From the NCBI RefSeq assembly GCF_918741295.1, contig NZ_CAKKNB010000001.1, forward strand, positions 1,240,001 through 1,304,000: a DNA stretch of 64,000 nucleotides. Reading direction: 5' to 3'. Shown one piece after another: positions 40,719-49,631 of the stretch (its first letter is position 1; each line of letters begins with the position of its first letter). A model generated the notes under the pieces. It was given only the letters and a program-made list of their open reading frames with translations, was not told where the DNA came from and ran no database searches. Both the position numbers and the translations under genes were made by a program. The stretch comes from Aquabacterium sp. CECT 9606 (GTDB lineage Bacteria > Pseudomonadota > Gammaproteobacteria > Burkholderiales > Burkholderiaceae_C).

Positions 40719-41063
40719 TCATGACATGTCCAAATGACTGGCCCCGACGAAGACCTTGATCGATCTGGCGGCGAGGGAAGGGATCGCTTGGCTCAAATCG
40801 AAAGGCGTGAAGGAAAGGGTGTCGAACCGCCATATGACGTACTTCGTTTCGTTGCCATCCCTGATGGCCAACCTGACGGTCTCGAAACGGGTCACGTTGA
40901 TCCAGCGAGTGGTAGGCAGGATTTCGATGGTCCGTTCTACTTCGGCCGTGGATGCAGGCGTTCCAAAGATCGAGGCCTTGGGCGTCGCTGCGGAGGACTG
41001 AGCAAACGCTTGGCTTCCGAGCGCGAAGGAAGCGGTCATGGCGAGTTGGATGATGAGCTTCAT
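40719..41063 (-). CDS. czcE: CzcE-family periplasmic protein
   Basis: A 114-residue protein with a signal peptide (to about residue 21, SQAFA) and the CzcE domain: TRWINVTRFETVRLAI, YVIWRFDTL, FDLSQAIPS and IKVFVGAS. CzcE proteins bind Cu in the periplasm. The ATG at 41063 has AAAGGAAA upstream and overlaps the stop of the Cys/Pro-rich gene. A strong terminator follows. Confidence 0.85.
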   Translation of the reverse strand: MKLIIQLAMTASFALGSQAFAQSSAATPKASIFGTPASTAEVERTIEILPTTRWINVTRFETVRLAIRDGNETKYVIWRFDTLSFTPFDLSQAIPSLAARSIKVFVGASHLDMS

Positions 41064-41599
41064 GGATTTTCCTTTGTTTGGTCGAGGTGACAATCAGCGA
41101 GTCCGCCGATCAGCCATCGACCAGAGAATGAGGTTGAGATGCCGCTGCTCATGGCAGGCATTGGTGCTGCGGCACGGTGCTGGTCTCGGGGGGGCGTCCT
41201 GGGCGGGCGCCTCGGGCCGTCTGGCCGGTGGGAGATGGGTTCGATCAACGGTGCAGGCTCCCATATGGACGGCAACGCAGGTTCTAGCGCCTCGGCGTGG
41301 GTCCCCGGAAGTCCCAGGGTTGTGCAACAGGCCTCACAAACGCACGGTTCTGCTGGAGCCTGGCATGCATGCGGTACCGCCGCGAAATCATCCTTGGCTC
41401 CGTCAGGCGTGCTGAATGGCGGGCAACAACGTGACGGAGGAGGGCAGAATTGGGTATCAAAGTCTCCCGAAAATGACCTGGCCGACTCATGAACACCTAG
41501 CTCTCGCGCCTCAGCGCCGCCGCTTCCCGCCATGGTCATGGCGAGAGCAAGCCATAGCAGCAGTGATTGAAGAGGATTGGCCATTGAGGACAGGTTCAT
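41060..41599 (-). CDS. Secreted Cys/Pro-rich protein upstream of czcE
   Basis: A roughly 179-residue ORF with a signal peptide (about residues 6-30, LLLWLALAMTMA) and a mature part rich in Pro, Ser and Cys: CPPPSRCCPP, PHACQAP and CVCEACC. A MerR-type promoter lies just upstream and the stop overlaps the czcE ATG (ATGA), which supports expression. Cys clusters suggest soft-metal binding, and its Pro/Ser-rich composition loosely recalls PbrD-like sequestration proteins, but no homology can be shown. The start is uncertain (41617, 41599 or 41584). Confidence 0.55.
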   Translation of the reverse strand: MNLSSMANPLQSLLLWLALAMTMAGSGGAEARELGVHESARSFSGDFDTQFCPPPSRCCPPFSTPDGAKDDFAAVPHACQAPAEPCVCEACCTTLGLPGTHAEALEPALPSIWEPAPLIEPISHRPDGPRRPPRTPPRDQHRAAAPMPAMSSGISTSFSGRWLIGGLADCHLDQTKENP

Positions 41600-41615
41600 T
41601 TGAAGCAAGCACACC

Positions 41616-41646
41616 ATTTAAAACGCTGCACCAACTCCAGGGTCAA
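41616..41646 (-). promoter_or_regulatory. MerR-type promoter with 19-bp spacer
   Basis: -35 TTGACC and -10 TTAAAT separated by 19 bp with the dyad-like CTGGAGTTGGTGCAG. It points into the Cys/Pro-rich gene and czcE. Confidence 0.6.
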
Positions 41647-41683
41647 GTAGTAAATTAGTCAATTCGTCGCCACCTCGCAACGT

Positions 41684-42304
41684 CTAAGAGGCGTCTGCCT
41701 CGTCAACCTGAGTGCTTTCGCGCGCTTCGGCAAGGATCTCTCGGCCACCTTTGAACGCGATGGCGCTCACCACCATTCCAAGAATCAGATCCGGCAAGTT
41801 CGAACCAAGCCACATCACCAGCGCACCCGATGCGACGATGGCCAGGTTCACGATCGAATCGTTGCTTGTGAAGATCGAGGATGCTTTGAAGTTGACGTCC
41901 TTGCCCTTGTGTCGCTTGAGGAGCCTCAGGCAGAACAGGTTCATGCCGGCATTGACCGCCGCCATGGTCATCATGGCCGGTCCAAGAGGCGCTTCGCCCC
42001 CGAAGAAGCGCCGCAGGACTTCGCTGAGCATCAACACTGCGAGCCCGATCAGGAGCCAGCCAGACAGGCGAGCTGCCCTTGCTTTGATGGCGGCTGAGCG
42101 GCCAACAGCGTAAAGGCTCACGCCATAGACAGAGGCGTCGGCAAGGTTATCAAGCGCTGCTCCCATCACGGCCGTCGAGGACGCCCACGCGCCCACGGCG
42201 AATCCGGCGATACATTGAGCAAGGTTGATCATGAGTACCTGCCAGAGAATGCGCCTGTCCGAAGCCTGTCGGCCGTCCAGGCCATGATCGTCGTCGTTAC
42301 TCAT
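41684..42304 (-). CDS. Cation diffusion facilitator (CDF), short form
   Basis: A 206-residue protein with six membrane helices. TM2 reads ALDNLADASVYGVSLYAV and TM5 reads KASSIFTSNDSIVNLAIV, the positions of the CDF metal site. CDF proteins exchange Zn/Co/Fe/Cd for protons out of the cytoplasm. The cytoplasmic C-terminal domain present in most CDFs is nearly absent. The ATG at 42304 has GGAGGG upstream. A MerR-type promoter lies directly upstream, sharing the intergenic region with the divergent czcI. Confidence 0.85.
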   Translation of the reverse strand: MSNDDDHGLDGRQASDRRILWQVLMINLAQCIAGFAVGAWASSTAVMGAALDNLADASVYGVSLYAVGRSAAIKARAARLSGWLLIGLAVLMLSEVLRRFFGGEAPLGPAMMTMAAVNAGMNLFCLRLLKRHKGKDVNFKASSIFTSNDSIVNLAIVASGALVMWLGSNLPDLILGMVVSAIAFKGGREILAEARESTQVDEADAS

Positions 42305-42359
42305 CAGTATTCCCTCCAAGGGCAGCGGACCAATGGGCCAATTTAAATCTTGGTGAGGC

Positions 42360-42390
42360 ATTTGAAACCATGTACCCAGTAGAGAGTCAA
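42360..42390 (-). promoter_or_regulatory. MerR-type promoter with 19-bp spacer (CDF gene)
   Basis: -35 TTGACT and -10 TCAAAT separated by 19 bp (CTCTACTGGGTACATGGTT), directed to the CDF gene. A TATACT for the divergent czcI begins 28 bp away. Confidence 0.65.
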
Positions 42391-42417
42391 GGGGTACGCG
42401 ACCATCATCCTTTCCCC

Positions 42418-42423
42418 TATACT
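42418..42423 (+). promoter_or_regulatory. -10-like hexamer of czcI, predicted leaderless start
   Basis: TATACT ends 8 nt before the czcI ATG at 42432; there is no Shine-Dalgarno. Confidence 0.5.
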
Positions 42424-42431
42424 TCCGTTCT

Positions 42432-42829
42432 ATGCGCCGATTGATTGCCCTCATCTTGCTGGTATTGGTGCCTCTCCATTTCAGTTGGGCGGCGATGGCG
42501 AGCTATTGCCAGCACGAAACTGGGCGATCGGCGACACATGTCGGACATCATTCCTGCAAGCACGAAGTTGACGCCGCGAAAGGCGCATCTGGCACTACGT
42601 CGTTGGATGACAAGGGCGGGCGGCAGGGATCGCAGACGGACGCTCACAACTCCGCACAGCCTGAAGCAGACTGCGGAATGTGCCATTTAGGGAAGCGCAT
42701 CTGATGGAGCTTGATTTCAAGCTCAAGCCACCGATGGTTGGTGCGCTGTTGTTTGCCACGCCTATCGTGAACTACACGTCGTTCCAGCCTGCTGCGCTGG
42801 AGCGGCCCAAATGGGCCGACTCGCTCTAG
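42432..42829 (+). pseudogene. czcI: czcI with a frameshift
   Basis: The first frame encodes a CzcI N-terminus: signal peptide ending SWAAM, SYCQHETG and DCGMCHLG, and stops at 42704. The downstream frame from about 42690 continues with KPPMVGALLFATPIVNYTS and ends ALERPKWADSL at 42829, matching the C-terminus of the CzcI at 4352-4708. One frame change near 42685-42700 separates the halves. It is either a disrupted gene, a sequencing error or a recoding site. The truncated product would lack the C-terminal 40 or so residues. Confidence 0.75.
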
Positions 42830-42843
42830 TTCGACGAGTCGGC
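42815..42843 (+). promoter_or_regulatory. Stem-loop over the original czcI stop codon
   Basis: GCCGACTCG - 11-nt loop - CGAGTCGGC followed by TTTCCCTTTCC; the TAG of the CzcI C-terminal frame lies in the loop. It is the strongest of the four czcI stop-codon hairpins and looks like a terminator or attenuator before czcC. Confidence 0.55.
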
Positions 42844-42920
42844 TTTCCCTTTCCCAAGAATAGGCGCGCTCCGCGCGGCCCTGCGACTCGTCGAGTTCTA
42901 TCCATACATTGGAGAATTCG

Positions 42921-44258
42921 ATGACATATCCCTTCGGAGGGCGCCAAACGCGTCGTCCTTCAACTCTGACAGTTCAACGCACGGCACTGGCACTTGCTGC
43001 GCTCGTCTCTTGCGTCGTTGCGCGAGCGGAGATGACCCAGCCGCATTCAGTACTCCCAACTGTCGCCTCAAACCCCGCGGCCGCTTCCCCAAGCGTTCCC
43101 CTGACGCTGGCGAGGGCGGTTGCCCTTGCACTGGAAAGAAGTCCTGAATTGGCAGCAACGCGGGCGGAAGTCGCCGCCGCGCAGGGCGCTGAAGAGCAAG
43201 CGGGCTTGATGCCCAACCCGGAGTTCGCAGCCTCGATCGAGGACACCCAACGTCGTACTCGTACCACGGCAGTTCAAGTGAGCCAGCGTCTGGAACTGGG
43301 TGGCAAGCGTCAGGCTCGCGTGATGGCTGCACACCAAGGGCGCGCGATTGCGCAGGCGCGACTTGAGGGACTGCAGGCAAAGATCGGCGCCGAGGTCAGC
43401 GCAAGCTTCTGGGAAGCGCTTGCGGCACAGGCACGTCTAGACCAGGCGAACGCTTTGTCGCAATTAGCGCGGCAGGCCACGGATGCTGCTGCAAAACGAG
43501 TCGCCGCCGGCAAGGTGTCACCTGTCGATGAGACGAGGGCCCGCCTTGCCGCATCCGGTGTTGACCTCGAACTGGCACAGGCGCAGGTGGAGTTGCAAGT
43601 TGCACGTACCCGTCTGGCCGCGCATTGGGGCGCGATGGAAGCGTTGCTTCCACCTCTCGAAGGGGTACTGCACGTCCCTGAGGAAGTCGCCACTGCTTCT
43701 TTGGAGGAACGCATAGAGGCGGCCCCGGAAGTGGTGGAAGCAAGGCTGGAGGTTGCGCGGCGACAAGCACTGGTGGATGTCGAGCGCAGCCGCGCCATGC
43801 CGGACATCACTGTCGGGCTGGGAGTACAGCGGAACAACGAGATCGGGCGTAATCAGCCATTGATTGGCGTTTCCATTCCCTTGCCCATGTTCGACCGCAA
43901 TCAGGGCAATCTGCAGGAGGCGCTCGCCCGCGAGGATCAAGCCCGCTATGCCTTGCAAGCGACAGTCTCACGCCTAAGGGCCGGGGCACACGTTGCCCTC
44001 GCACAGGCTCAGAGCGCCCGCAAGCAGGCACTGATGATCGAGCGCGAATTGCTCCCCAAGGCCCAAAGCGCCTATGACGCAGCGACCAATGGGTTCGCGC
44101 TGGGGAAGTTCACGTTCCTGGACGTGCTTGATGCCCAGCGCAGCCTCTTTCAAGCGCGTGCTCAGCATCTCAAAGCTGTGGCTGAAAGCCAGCGTGCGGC
44201 CATCGACCTTGGCCGCATCTTGGGAATGGCCCGTACCGCTCCCGTTACGACGCAATGA
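42921..44258 (+). CDS. czcC: CzcC outer-membrane efflux factor (second copy)
   Basis: A 445-residue CzcC paralog: signal peptide (to about residue 37), LTLARAVALALERSPELAA, SQRLELGGKRQARV, AAGKVSPVDETRARLA and FALGKFTFLDVLDAQRSL. It is the outer-membrane channel of a second CzcCBA pump. The ATG at 42921 is chosen because GGAGAATTCG precedes it exactly as in the first copy; an in-frame TTG at 42909 is unlikely. Confidence 0.92.
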   Translation: MTYPFGGRQTRRPSTLTVQRTALALAALVSCVVARAEMTQPHSVLPTVASNPAAASPSVPLTLARAVALALERSPELAATRAEVAAAQGAEEQAGLMPNPEFAASIEDTQRRTRTTAVQVSQRLELGGKRQARVMAAHQGRAIAQARLEGLQAKIGAEVSASFWEALAAQARLDQANALSQLARQATDAAAKRVAAGKVSPVDETRARLAASGVDLELAQAQVELQVARTRLAAHWGAMEALLPPLEGVLHVPEEVATASLEERIEAAPEVVEARLEVARRQALVDVERSRAMPDITVGLGVQRNNEIGRNQPLIGVSIPLPMFDRNQGNLQEALAREDQARYALQATVSRLRAGAHVALAQAQSARKQALMIERELLPKAQSAYDAATNGFALGKFTFLDVLDAQRSLFQARAQHLKAVAESQRAAIDLGRILGMARTAPVTTQ

Positions 44259-44271
44259 ACCGAGTGACAAC

Positions 44272-45588
44272 ATGACCCGTAAACAAGTAACCATCATCGT
44301 TGGCATGCTGCTGGCCACCGCAGCGGCCCTCTTTGTTGTCTGGAACCGCAATCCGCCGGCCGCTGCTGGCGGCGAAGAGCACGCAGAACACGCTGAGCGT
44401 AAGCAGGAAGGGGAAACTGAGAAGAATTCCGAATCCGAGGAGCGGGAAGCGTCCCAGGAAAGCAAGCCGGACGGATCGGCGCAGCCCTCTGGAGGAAAGG
44501 AGTCACGCGAAGCTGAGGCGTCTGAACATGAGGAGCATGGTGAAAGCGACACCGTAAAGCTCACTCCCGAGCAGCTCAAGGCCAGCGGAATTCAATTGGA
44601 CAAGGCGCAGGCGGCAGTGATTCGGACCGGTCAGGATTTCCCGGGGGAGGTCCGATCCAATGCCGATCGAACAGCGCAGGTGACACCTCGGGTGGCTGGC
44701 GTTGTCGACGCCGTTCTTGTGAACCTGGGCCAGAACGTGCGCAAGGGGCAGGTCTTGGCGGTACTGTCAAGCCCTGACCTGTCCGATTTGCGTTCTGAGG
44801 CGCTGGCAGCGCGCGAGCGAGCAGCGGCAGCGCGCGTCATGTACCAGCGGGAGAAGACACTCTGGGAGCAGAAGATCTCGGCCGAGCAAGACCTTCTTCA
44901 GGCTCAGCAAGCACTGCGGGAAGCAGAGATTCAGCAACGGAACGCTGAGCAGAAGCTCAGCGCGTTGGGGGTGCAGCAATCCGGCAATGTGAAAGGCAAC
45001 ACTAGCTTGAGCCGCTATGAGTTGCGCGCGCCTTTTGACGGCACGGTTGTTGAGAAGCGTCTGGCATTGGGTGAGGCCGTCAAGGAAGACGCGACAGTGT
45101 TCGTTGTCTCAGACCTCTCTACGGTGTGGGCGGACGTGAACGTCAGTCCCAAAGACCTCGACAAGGTGCGCGTCGGGCTTCCTGCGGTCGTCAAGGCGGC
45201 TGGCTCGCAAGCCGTGTCTAACGGCAAGATCACCTATGTGGGCAACCTGCTGGGGGAACAGACTCGCTCTGCCGTGGCACGTGTCACGCTCGCGAATCCA
45301 GGGGGCGCCTGGCGCCCCGGCCTCTTCGTCACCGTCAGCGTCTTGGCCAGCCAGACGCAAGTACCCGTAAGCGTGCGATCGACAGCGATCCAGATGATGG
45401 ACGACAAGGCGGTGGTCTTTGTCTCAGGCAGTGACGGCTTCAAAGCAACGCCGGTCAAGCTGGGTCGTACGGATGGCCAGACCACAGAGATATTGGGTGG
45501 CCTTACCGCTGGGCAGTCCTATGTGGCGGTCAACAGCTTCGTGCTCAAGGCTGACATCGGCAAGAGCAGCGTTGAAGACGAAGACTAA
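44272..45588 (+). CDS. czcB: CzcB membrane-fusion protein (second copy)
   Basis: A 438-residue adaptor with an N-terminal anchor (about residues 5-25), a strongly acidic linker (about residues 33-95, Glu/Lys/Ser-rich with only a few His), VTPRVAGVVDAVLVNLG, LGQNVRKGQVLAVL, a hairpin and LRAPFDGTVVEKRLALGE. The linker is far less His-rich than that of the first copy, hinting at a different metal preference. The ATG at 44272 follows czcC by 13 bp; the longer upstream ORF is an artefact inside czcC. Confidence 0.92.
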   Translation: MTRKQVTIIVGMLLATAAALFVVWNRNPPAAAGGEEHAEHAERKQEGETEKNSESEEREASQESKPDGSAQPSGGKESREAEASEHEEHGESDTVKLTPEQLKASGIQLDKAQAAVIRTGQDFPGEVRSNADRTAQVTPRVAGVVDAVLVNLGQNVRKGQVLAVLSSPDLSDLRSEALAARERAAAARVMYQREKTLWEQKISAEQDLLQAQQALREAEIQQRNAEQKLSALGVQQSGNVKGNTSLSRYELRAPFDGTVVEKRLALGEAVKEDATVFVVSDLSTVWADVNVSPKDLDKVRVGLPAVVKAAGSQAVSNGKITYVGNLLGEQTRSAVARVTLANPGGAWRPGLFVTVSVLASQTQVPVSVRSTAIQMMDDKAVVFVSGSDGFKATPVKLGRTDGQTTEILGGLTAGQSYVAVNSFVLKADIGKSSVEDED

Positions 45589-45601
45589 GGCAGGACTGAC
45601 C

Positions 45602-48600
45602 ATGTTTGAACGCATCATTCGCTTTGCCATCGAGCATCGATGGCTTGTCTTGCTCGCCGTCTTCGCGATCGGAGGGCTGGGCGCATACAGCTACACAAGG
45701 CTGCCCATTGACGCCGTACCAGACATCACGAACGTCCAGGTGCAGATCAATACCGCCGCGTCTGGTTATTCTCCGCTTGAGGCTGAACAGCGCATCACCT
45801 TTCCGGTTGAGACGGCCATGGCGGGTCTTCCGCGGATGGTCCAAACCCGATCACTGTCGCGCTATGGACTCTCGCAGGTCACCGTGGTGTTCGAAGAAGG
45901 CACGGACATCTACTTTGCCCGGCAGCTCATCTCGGAGCGGCTAGCGCAGGCTCGTGAAAGTCTTCCGGAAAGTATCACGCCCGAGATGGGCCCGATCTCC
46001 ACAGGGCTGGGGGAGATCTTCATGTGGACGGTGGAAGCCGATGAGGGCGCCAAGAAGCCGGACGGCAGCCCCTACACGCCGACGGATCTCCGGGAGATCC
46101 AAGACTGGATCATCAAACCACAGTTGCGCAACGTGCGAGGCGTTGCCGAAATCAACTCCATTGGGGGCTTTAGCAAGGAATACTTGGTTGCGCCGGATCC
46201 TGCCAAGCTGTCCTCGTTCGGTTTAGGTCTATCCGACCTTGTCGCGGCCATCGAGCGAAACAATGGGAATGTTGGCGCCGGCTACATCGAGAAGAGCGGC
46301 GAGCAATACTTGGTGCGCGCTCCTGGGCAAGTCGCATCGACTGAAGACATTGCCAACATTGTCGTGAAAGCGGTCGATGGAAGCCCAATTCGCATCGGAG
46401 ACGTGGCAACCGTGGGCATTGGCCGGGAGCTGCGAACGGGTGCGGCCACCGACAACGGCCGGGAAGTCGTGCTGGGCACGGCGTTCATGCTCATGGGCGA
46501 AAACAGCCGCGCCGTTGCGCAAGCGGTTGCCGAGAAGATGGCCCAGGTCAAGCAGAGCCTGCCTGCTGGCGTTCATGCCATCACCGTCTATGACCGGACG
46601 CATCTGGTGGACAAGGCCATCGACACGGTGAGAAAGAACCTGTTGGAAGGTGCGATCCTGGTGATTGCCGTGCTCTTTGCTTTCCTGGGCAATCTGAGGG
46701 CGGCACTGATCACTGCAATGGTCATTCCGCTTGCCATGTTGTTTACCTTTACCGGGATGGTGACTCAGAAGGTCAGCGCCAATCTGATGAGTTTGGGGGC
46801 ATTGGATTTCGGCATCATCGTGGACGGTGCCGTGGTCATCGTAGAGAACTGTGTGCGGCGTCTCGCGCACGCGCAGTCCCACAAAGGGCGGGTACTCACC
46901 TTGCCCGAGCGTTTCCATGAGGTATTCGCTGCCTCGCAAGAGGCGCGTCGGCCGCTCATCTTTGGGCAACTCATCATCATGGTGGTGTACCTCCCCATCT
47001 TTGCGCTCTCCGGGGTGGAAGGGAAGATGTTCCATCCGATGGCGCTCACGGTCGTTTTCGCCCTGGCCGCTGCAATGCTGCTGTCGGTCACGTTCGTGCC
47101 TGCGGCTGTCGCGCTCTTCATTGGCGAGAAAGTTTCGGAGAAAGAGAACGGGCTGCTTCGGGCCAGCAAGCGCGGCTACAAAGTTTTGCTCGACAAGGCG
47201 CTGGGCAATGCCGCCATCGTTATCACGGCGGCGACATGCTTGGTGGTGCTGGCGAGTGTGGCAGCAACGAAGCTTGGCAGCGAGTTCGTGCCGAGCCTCA
47301 ACGAGGGCGACTTCGCGTTGCAGGCGTTGCGCGTCCCCGCGACCAGCCTTACCCAGTCGGTGGAGATGCAGCAGCAAATAGAGAGGACCCTTAAGGCGAA
47401 GTTCGGCGAGATCGAGCGCGTCTTTGCCCGCACAGGCACTGCCGAAGTGGCCACCGACCCGATGCCGCAGAACGTTTCGGATGGCTATGTGATGCTCAAG
47501 CCAATGGATCAATGGCCAGAGCCGCGCAAGAGCCGCGAAGAGCTGCTCTCGGCCATTCAGGCGACGGTCGAGAGCATCCCGGGCAACGCCTACGAATTCT
47601 CCCAGCCGATCCAGATGCGATTCAATGAGCTGATCTCTGGTGTGCGCAGCGATGTGGCGGTGAAGGTGTTCGGCGACGACATGGACGTACTGAACGCTCA
47701 GGCCGAGCGCATCGCAGGGGTGTTGCGCCAAGTTGAGGGCGCGAGTGAAGTCAAGGTGGAGCAGACCACCGGCCTTCCTGTCCTCACGGTGGCGATTGAC
47801 CGGGAGCGCGCCGCACGTTTGGGGCTCAGCGTCTTTGAAGTCCAAGATGTCCTGTCAACCGCTCTGGCAGGGCGTGGGGCCGGAACGCTGTTTGAGGGCG
47901 ACCGACGATTCGATATTGTTGTCAGACTACCGGACGCCATGCGCAGCGACCTAGCGGCATTGATGCGCCTGCCAGTCCCGTTGCCACAAGACGATCGGAG
48001 CGGAAAAGTGGCCCGGCCGGCGTATGTGCCGTTGTCCGAGGTCGCTCAATTGGAGCTCAAGCCGGGGCCGAATCAAGTCAGCAGGGAGAACGGCAAGCGG
48101 CGCGTTGTGGTCAGCGCCAATGTACGGGGTCGAGATCTGGGCTCCTTCGTTGTAGACGCGCAAACACAGATCCAGGCTAAGGCGCGGCCACCGGCCGGCT
48201 ATTGGCTCGAGTGGGGCGGGCAGTATGAGAATCTGCAAGCGGCTGCCCAGCGTCTGACGGTCGTCGTACCCGTAGCGCTCGCCCTTGTCTTCATCCTGCT
48301 ATTCGCTGTTTTTGGCAACGTCAAGGACGGGCTGCTGGTTTTCACCGGGATCCCATTCGCATTGACCGGTGGCGTGGCGGCTCTGTGGCTGCGAGACATA
48401 CCGCTGTCGATCTCAGCGGCTGTCGGCTTCATTGCTCTGTCGGGCGTGGCGGTATTGAACGGCCTGGTGATGATCTCGTTCATTCGCAGCCTACGAGAAA
48501 ACGGCATGGGAATGGACGCTGCTGTCCGCGAGGGTGCGCTGACACGTCTGAGGCCGGTCCTGATGACTGCGCTGGTTGCTTCACTGGGCTTCGTGCCAAT

Positions 48601-48787
48601 GGCATTGGCGACCGGAACGGGAGCCGAAGTGCAGCGGCCCCTGGCCACCGTGGTGATCGGCGGCATCCTTTCATCGACGGCTTTGACTTTGCTGGTGCTG
48701 CCCGTGCTCTATCGCCTGGTCCACAGGCGTGATGATGAAGAGGAGAACGACAGCGAACACGGGCGGGCAATAGGGCAGGCGGTGTGA
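45602..48787 (+). CDS. czcA: CzcA RND heavy-metal:proton antiporter (second copy)
   Basis: A 1061-residue RND pump, the same length as the first copy. MFERIIRFAIEHRW, DAVPDITNVQVQINT and TM4 DFGIIVDGAVVIVEN with Asp402, Asp408 and Glu415 indicate a CzcA-type divalent-cation pump. It follows czcB by 13 bp. It would energise the second CzcCBA complex. Confidence 0.95.
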   Translation: MFERIIRFAIEHRWLVLLAVFAIGGLGAYSYTRLPIDAVPDITNVQVQINTAASGYSPLEAEQRITFPVETAMAGLPRMVQTRSLSRYGLSQVTVVFEEGTDIYFARQLISERLAQARESLPESITPEMGPISTGLGEIFMWTVEADEGAKKPDGSPYTPTDLREIQDWIIKPQLRNVRGVAEINSIGGFSKEYLVAPDPAKLSSFGLGLSDLVAAIERNNGNVGAGYIEKSGEQYLVRAPGQVASTEDIANIVVKAVDGSPIRIGDVATVGIGRELRTGAATDNGREVVLGTAFMLMGENSRAVAQAVAEKMAQVKQSLPAGVHAITVYDRTHLVDKAIDTVRKNLLEGAILVIAVLFAFLGNLRAALITAMVIPLAMLFTFTGMVTQKVSANLMSLGALDFGIIVDGAVVIVENCVRRLAHAQSHKGRVLTLPERFHEVFAASQEARRPLIFGQLIIMVVYLPIFALSGVEGKMFHPMALTVVFALAAAMLLSVTFVPAAVALFIGEKVSEKENGLLRASKRGYKVLLDKALGNAAIVITAATCLVVLASVAATKLGSEFVPSLNEGDFALQALRVPATSLTQSVEMQQQIERTLKAKFGEIERVFARTGTAEVATDPMPQNVSDGYVMLKPMDQWPEPRKSREELLSAIQATVESIPGNAYEFSQPIQMRFNELISGVRSDVAVKVFGDDMDVLNAQAERIAGVLRQVEGASEVKVEQTTGLPVLTVAIDRERAARLGLSVFEVQDVLSTALAGRGAGTLFEGDRRFDIVVRLPDAMRSDLAALMRLPVPLPQDDRSGKVARPAYVPLSEVAQLELKPGPNQVSRENGKRRVVVSANVRGRDLGSFVVDAQTQIQAKARPPAGYWLEWGGQYENLQAAAQRLTVVVPVALALVFILLFAVFGNVKDGLLVFTGIPFALTGGVAALWLRDIPLSISAAVGFIALSGVAVLNGLVMISFIRSLRENGMGMDAAVREGALTRLRPVLMTALVASLGFVPMALATGTGAEVQRPLATVVIGGILSSTALTLLVLPVLYRLVHRRDDEEENDSEHGRAIGQAV

Positions 48788-49001
48788 CCCGGCACAGTGG
48801 CACGGATTGTCTGGCGCGCGATGTGAGGCGGTTCATCTGGATGATGTGGCATCTGAAGGCGCATTCGGCGTGTGGGTGCGCGCATCCACTTTCCTCTGCT
48901 CAGAGAGGCGTTCGCGCCGGTATAGGCGCGTGTACGACGGCCGTCTGGCAGCGGCCGAAGTTGTCAAATGAACGCTGTGCAACTTGGCCGGGAGTGTCCT
49001 G

Positions 49002-49607
49002 ATGAGTGAACTCGGGAGACATTCATGCAAGTCCGAAGCATCGGCGGCCGAGGCCAGCGAACAGGGGGTGGACATCCGGCGTGAGCAGCGTCTCATCCTG
49101 CGCAACGCTTTGCTGGCTGGGTTGTTGTGCATGGCTATGGTGGTAGGGGCTTGGTTCTGGTTGCCGCATTACTTCCAGCCACCCGTCGCCATGTCCGAGC
49201 GCATCGCCTTTGCGTTGCAATGCGATGTGTTCGTGTTGCTCTGGCTGTTGATCAGCGTGCGCATGGTGTCCTCAGGGAGGTACCAAAGTGCAGAGGACAA
49301 CCGGGGATCGGCGTTCGCGCCCCCCAGTCCCCGCATTGCCATCAAGGTGGCATTTCTGCAGAACACGCTGGAACAGTGTGTCGTGGCCATTGGGGTGCAT
49401 GTGACGCTGGCAACCCTGGTGACGGGAGACGCGTTGTTCTGCATTCCTGCGGCCGTGATGCTCTTTGCAATTGGCAGGGGAGCCTTTTTGCATGGCTATC
49501 CCAAAGGCGCGGGCGCGCGCAGCTTCGGCATGGTGACCACGGTACTGCCGTCCTTAGCTGGTTTGGGATTGGCGATCGTGTTGGTCATCAGGAGGGTCCT
49601 GCACTGA
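49002..49607 (+). CDS. MAPEG-family membrane protein
   Basis: A 201-residue protein with about four membrane helices: LLAGLLCMAMVVGAWFWLP, FVLLWLLISVRMV, FLQNTLEQCVVAIGVHVTLA and a C-terminal VLPSLAGLGLAIVLVI. The NTLEQ segment and the following GRGAFLHGYPKGAGARSFGM are MAPEG-like. Such proteins are membrane enzymes of glutathione or eicosanoid type in eukaryotes and of unknown function in most bacteria. GGAG lies upstream of the ATG. It lies downstream of czcA in the same direction. Confidence 0.75.
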   Translation: MSELGRHSCKSEASAAEASEQGVDIRREQRLILRNALLAGLLCMAMVVGAWFWLPHYFQPPVAMSERIAFALQCDVFVLLWLLISVRMVSSGRYQSAEDNRGSAFAPPSPRIAIKVAFLQNTLEQCVVAIGVHVTLATLVTGDALFCIPAAVMLFAIGRGAFLHGYPKGAGARSFGMVTTVLPSLAGLGLAIVLVIRRVLH

Positions 49608-49631
49608 GGCGCCAACACCTTGCCGTCAAGA

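Noticed and set aside
46229..47845. A 538-codon ORF on the minus strand
   Set aside because: It is antisense to the second czcA and has the same shadow composition as the ORF opposite the first copy.
48784..49002. A 72-codon ORF bridging czcA and the MAPEG gene
   Set aside because: It overlaps both neighbours' ends in a suggestive way but starts at GTG without support and its sequence looks non-coding; it is left out.
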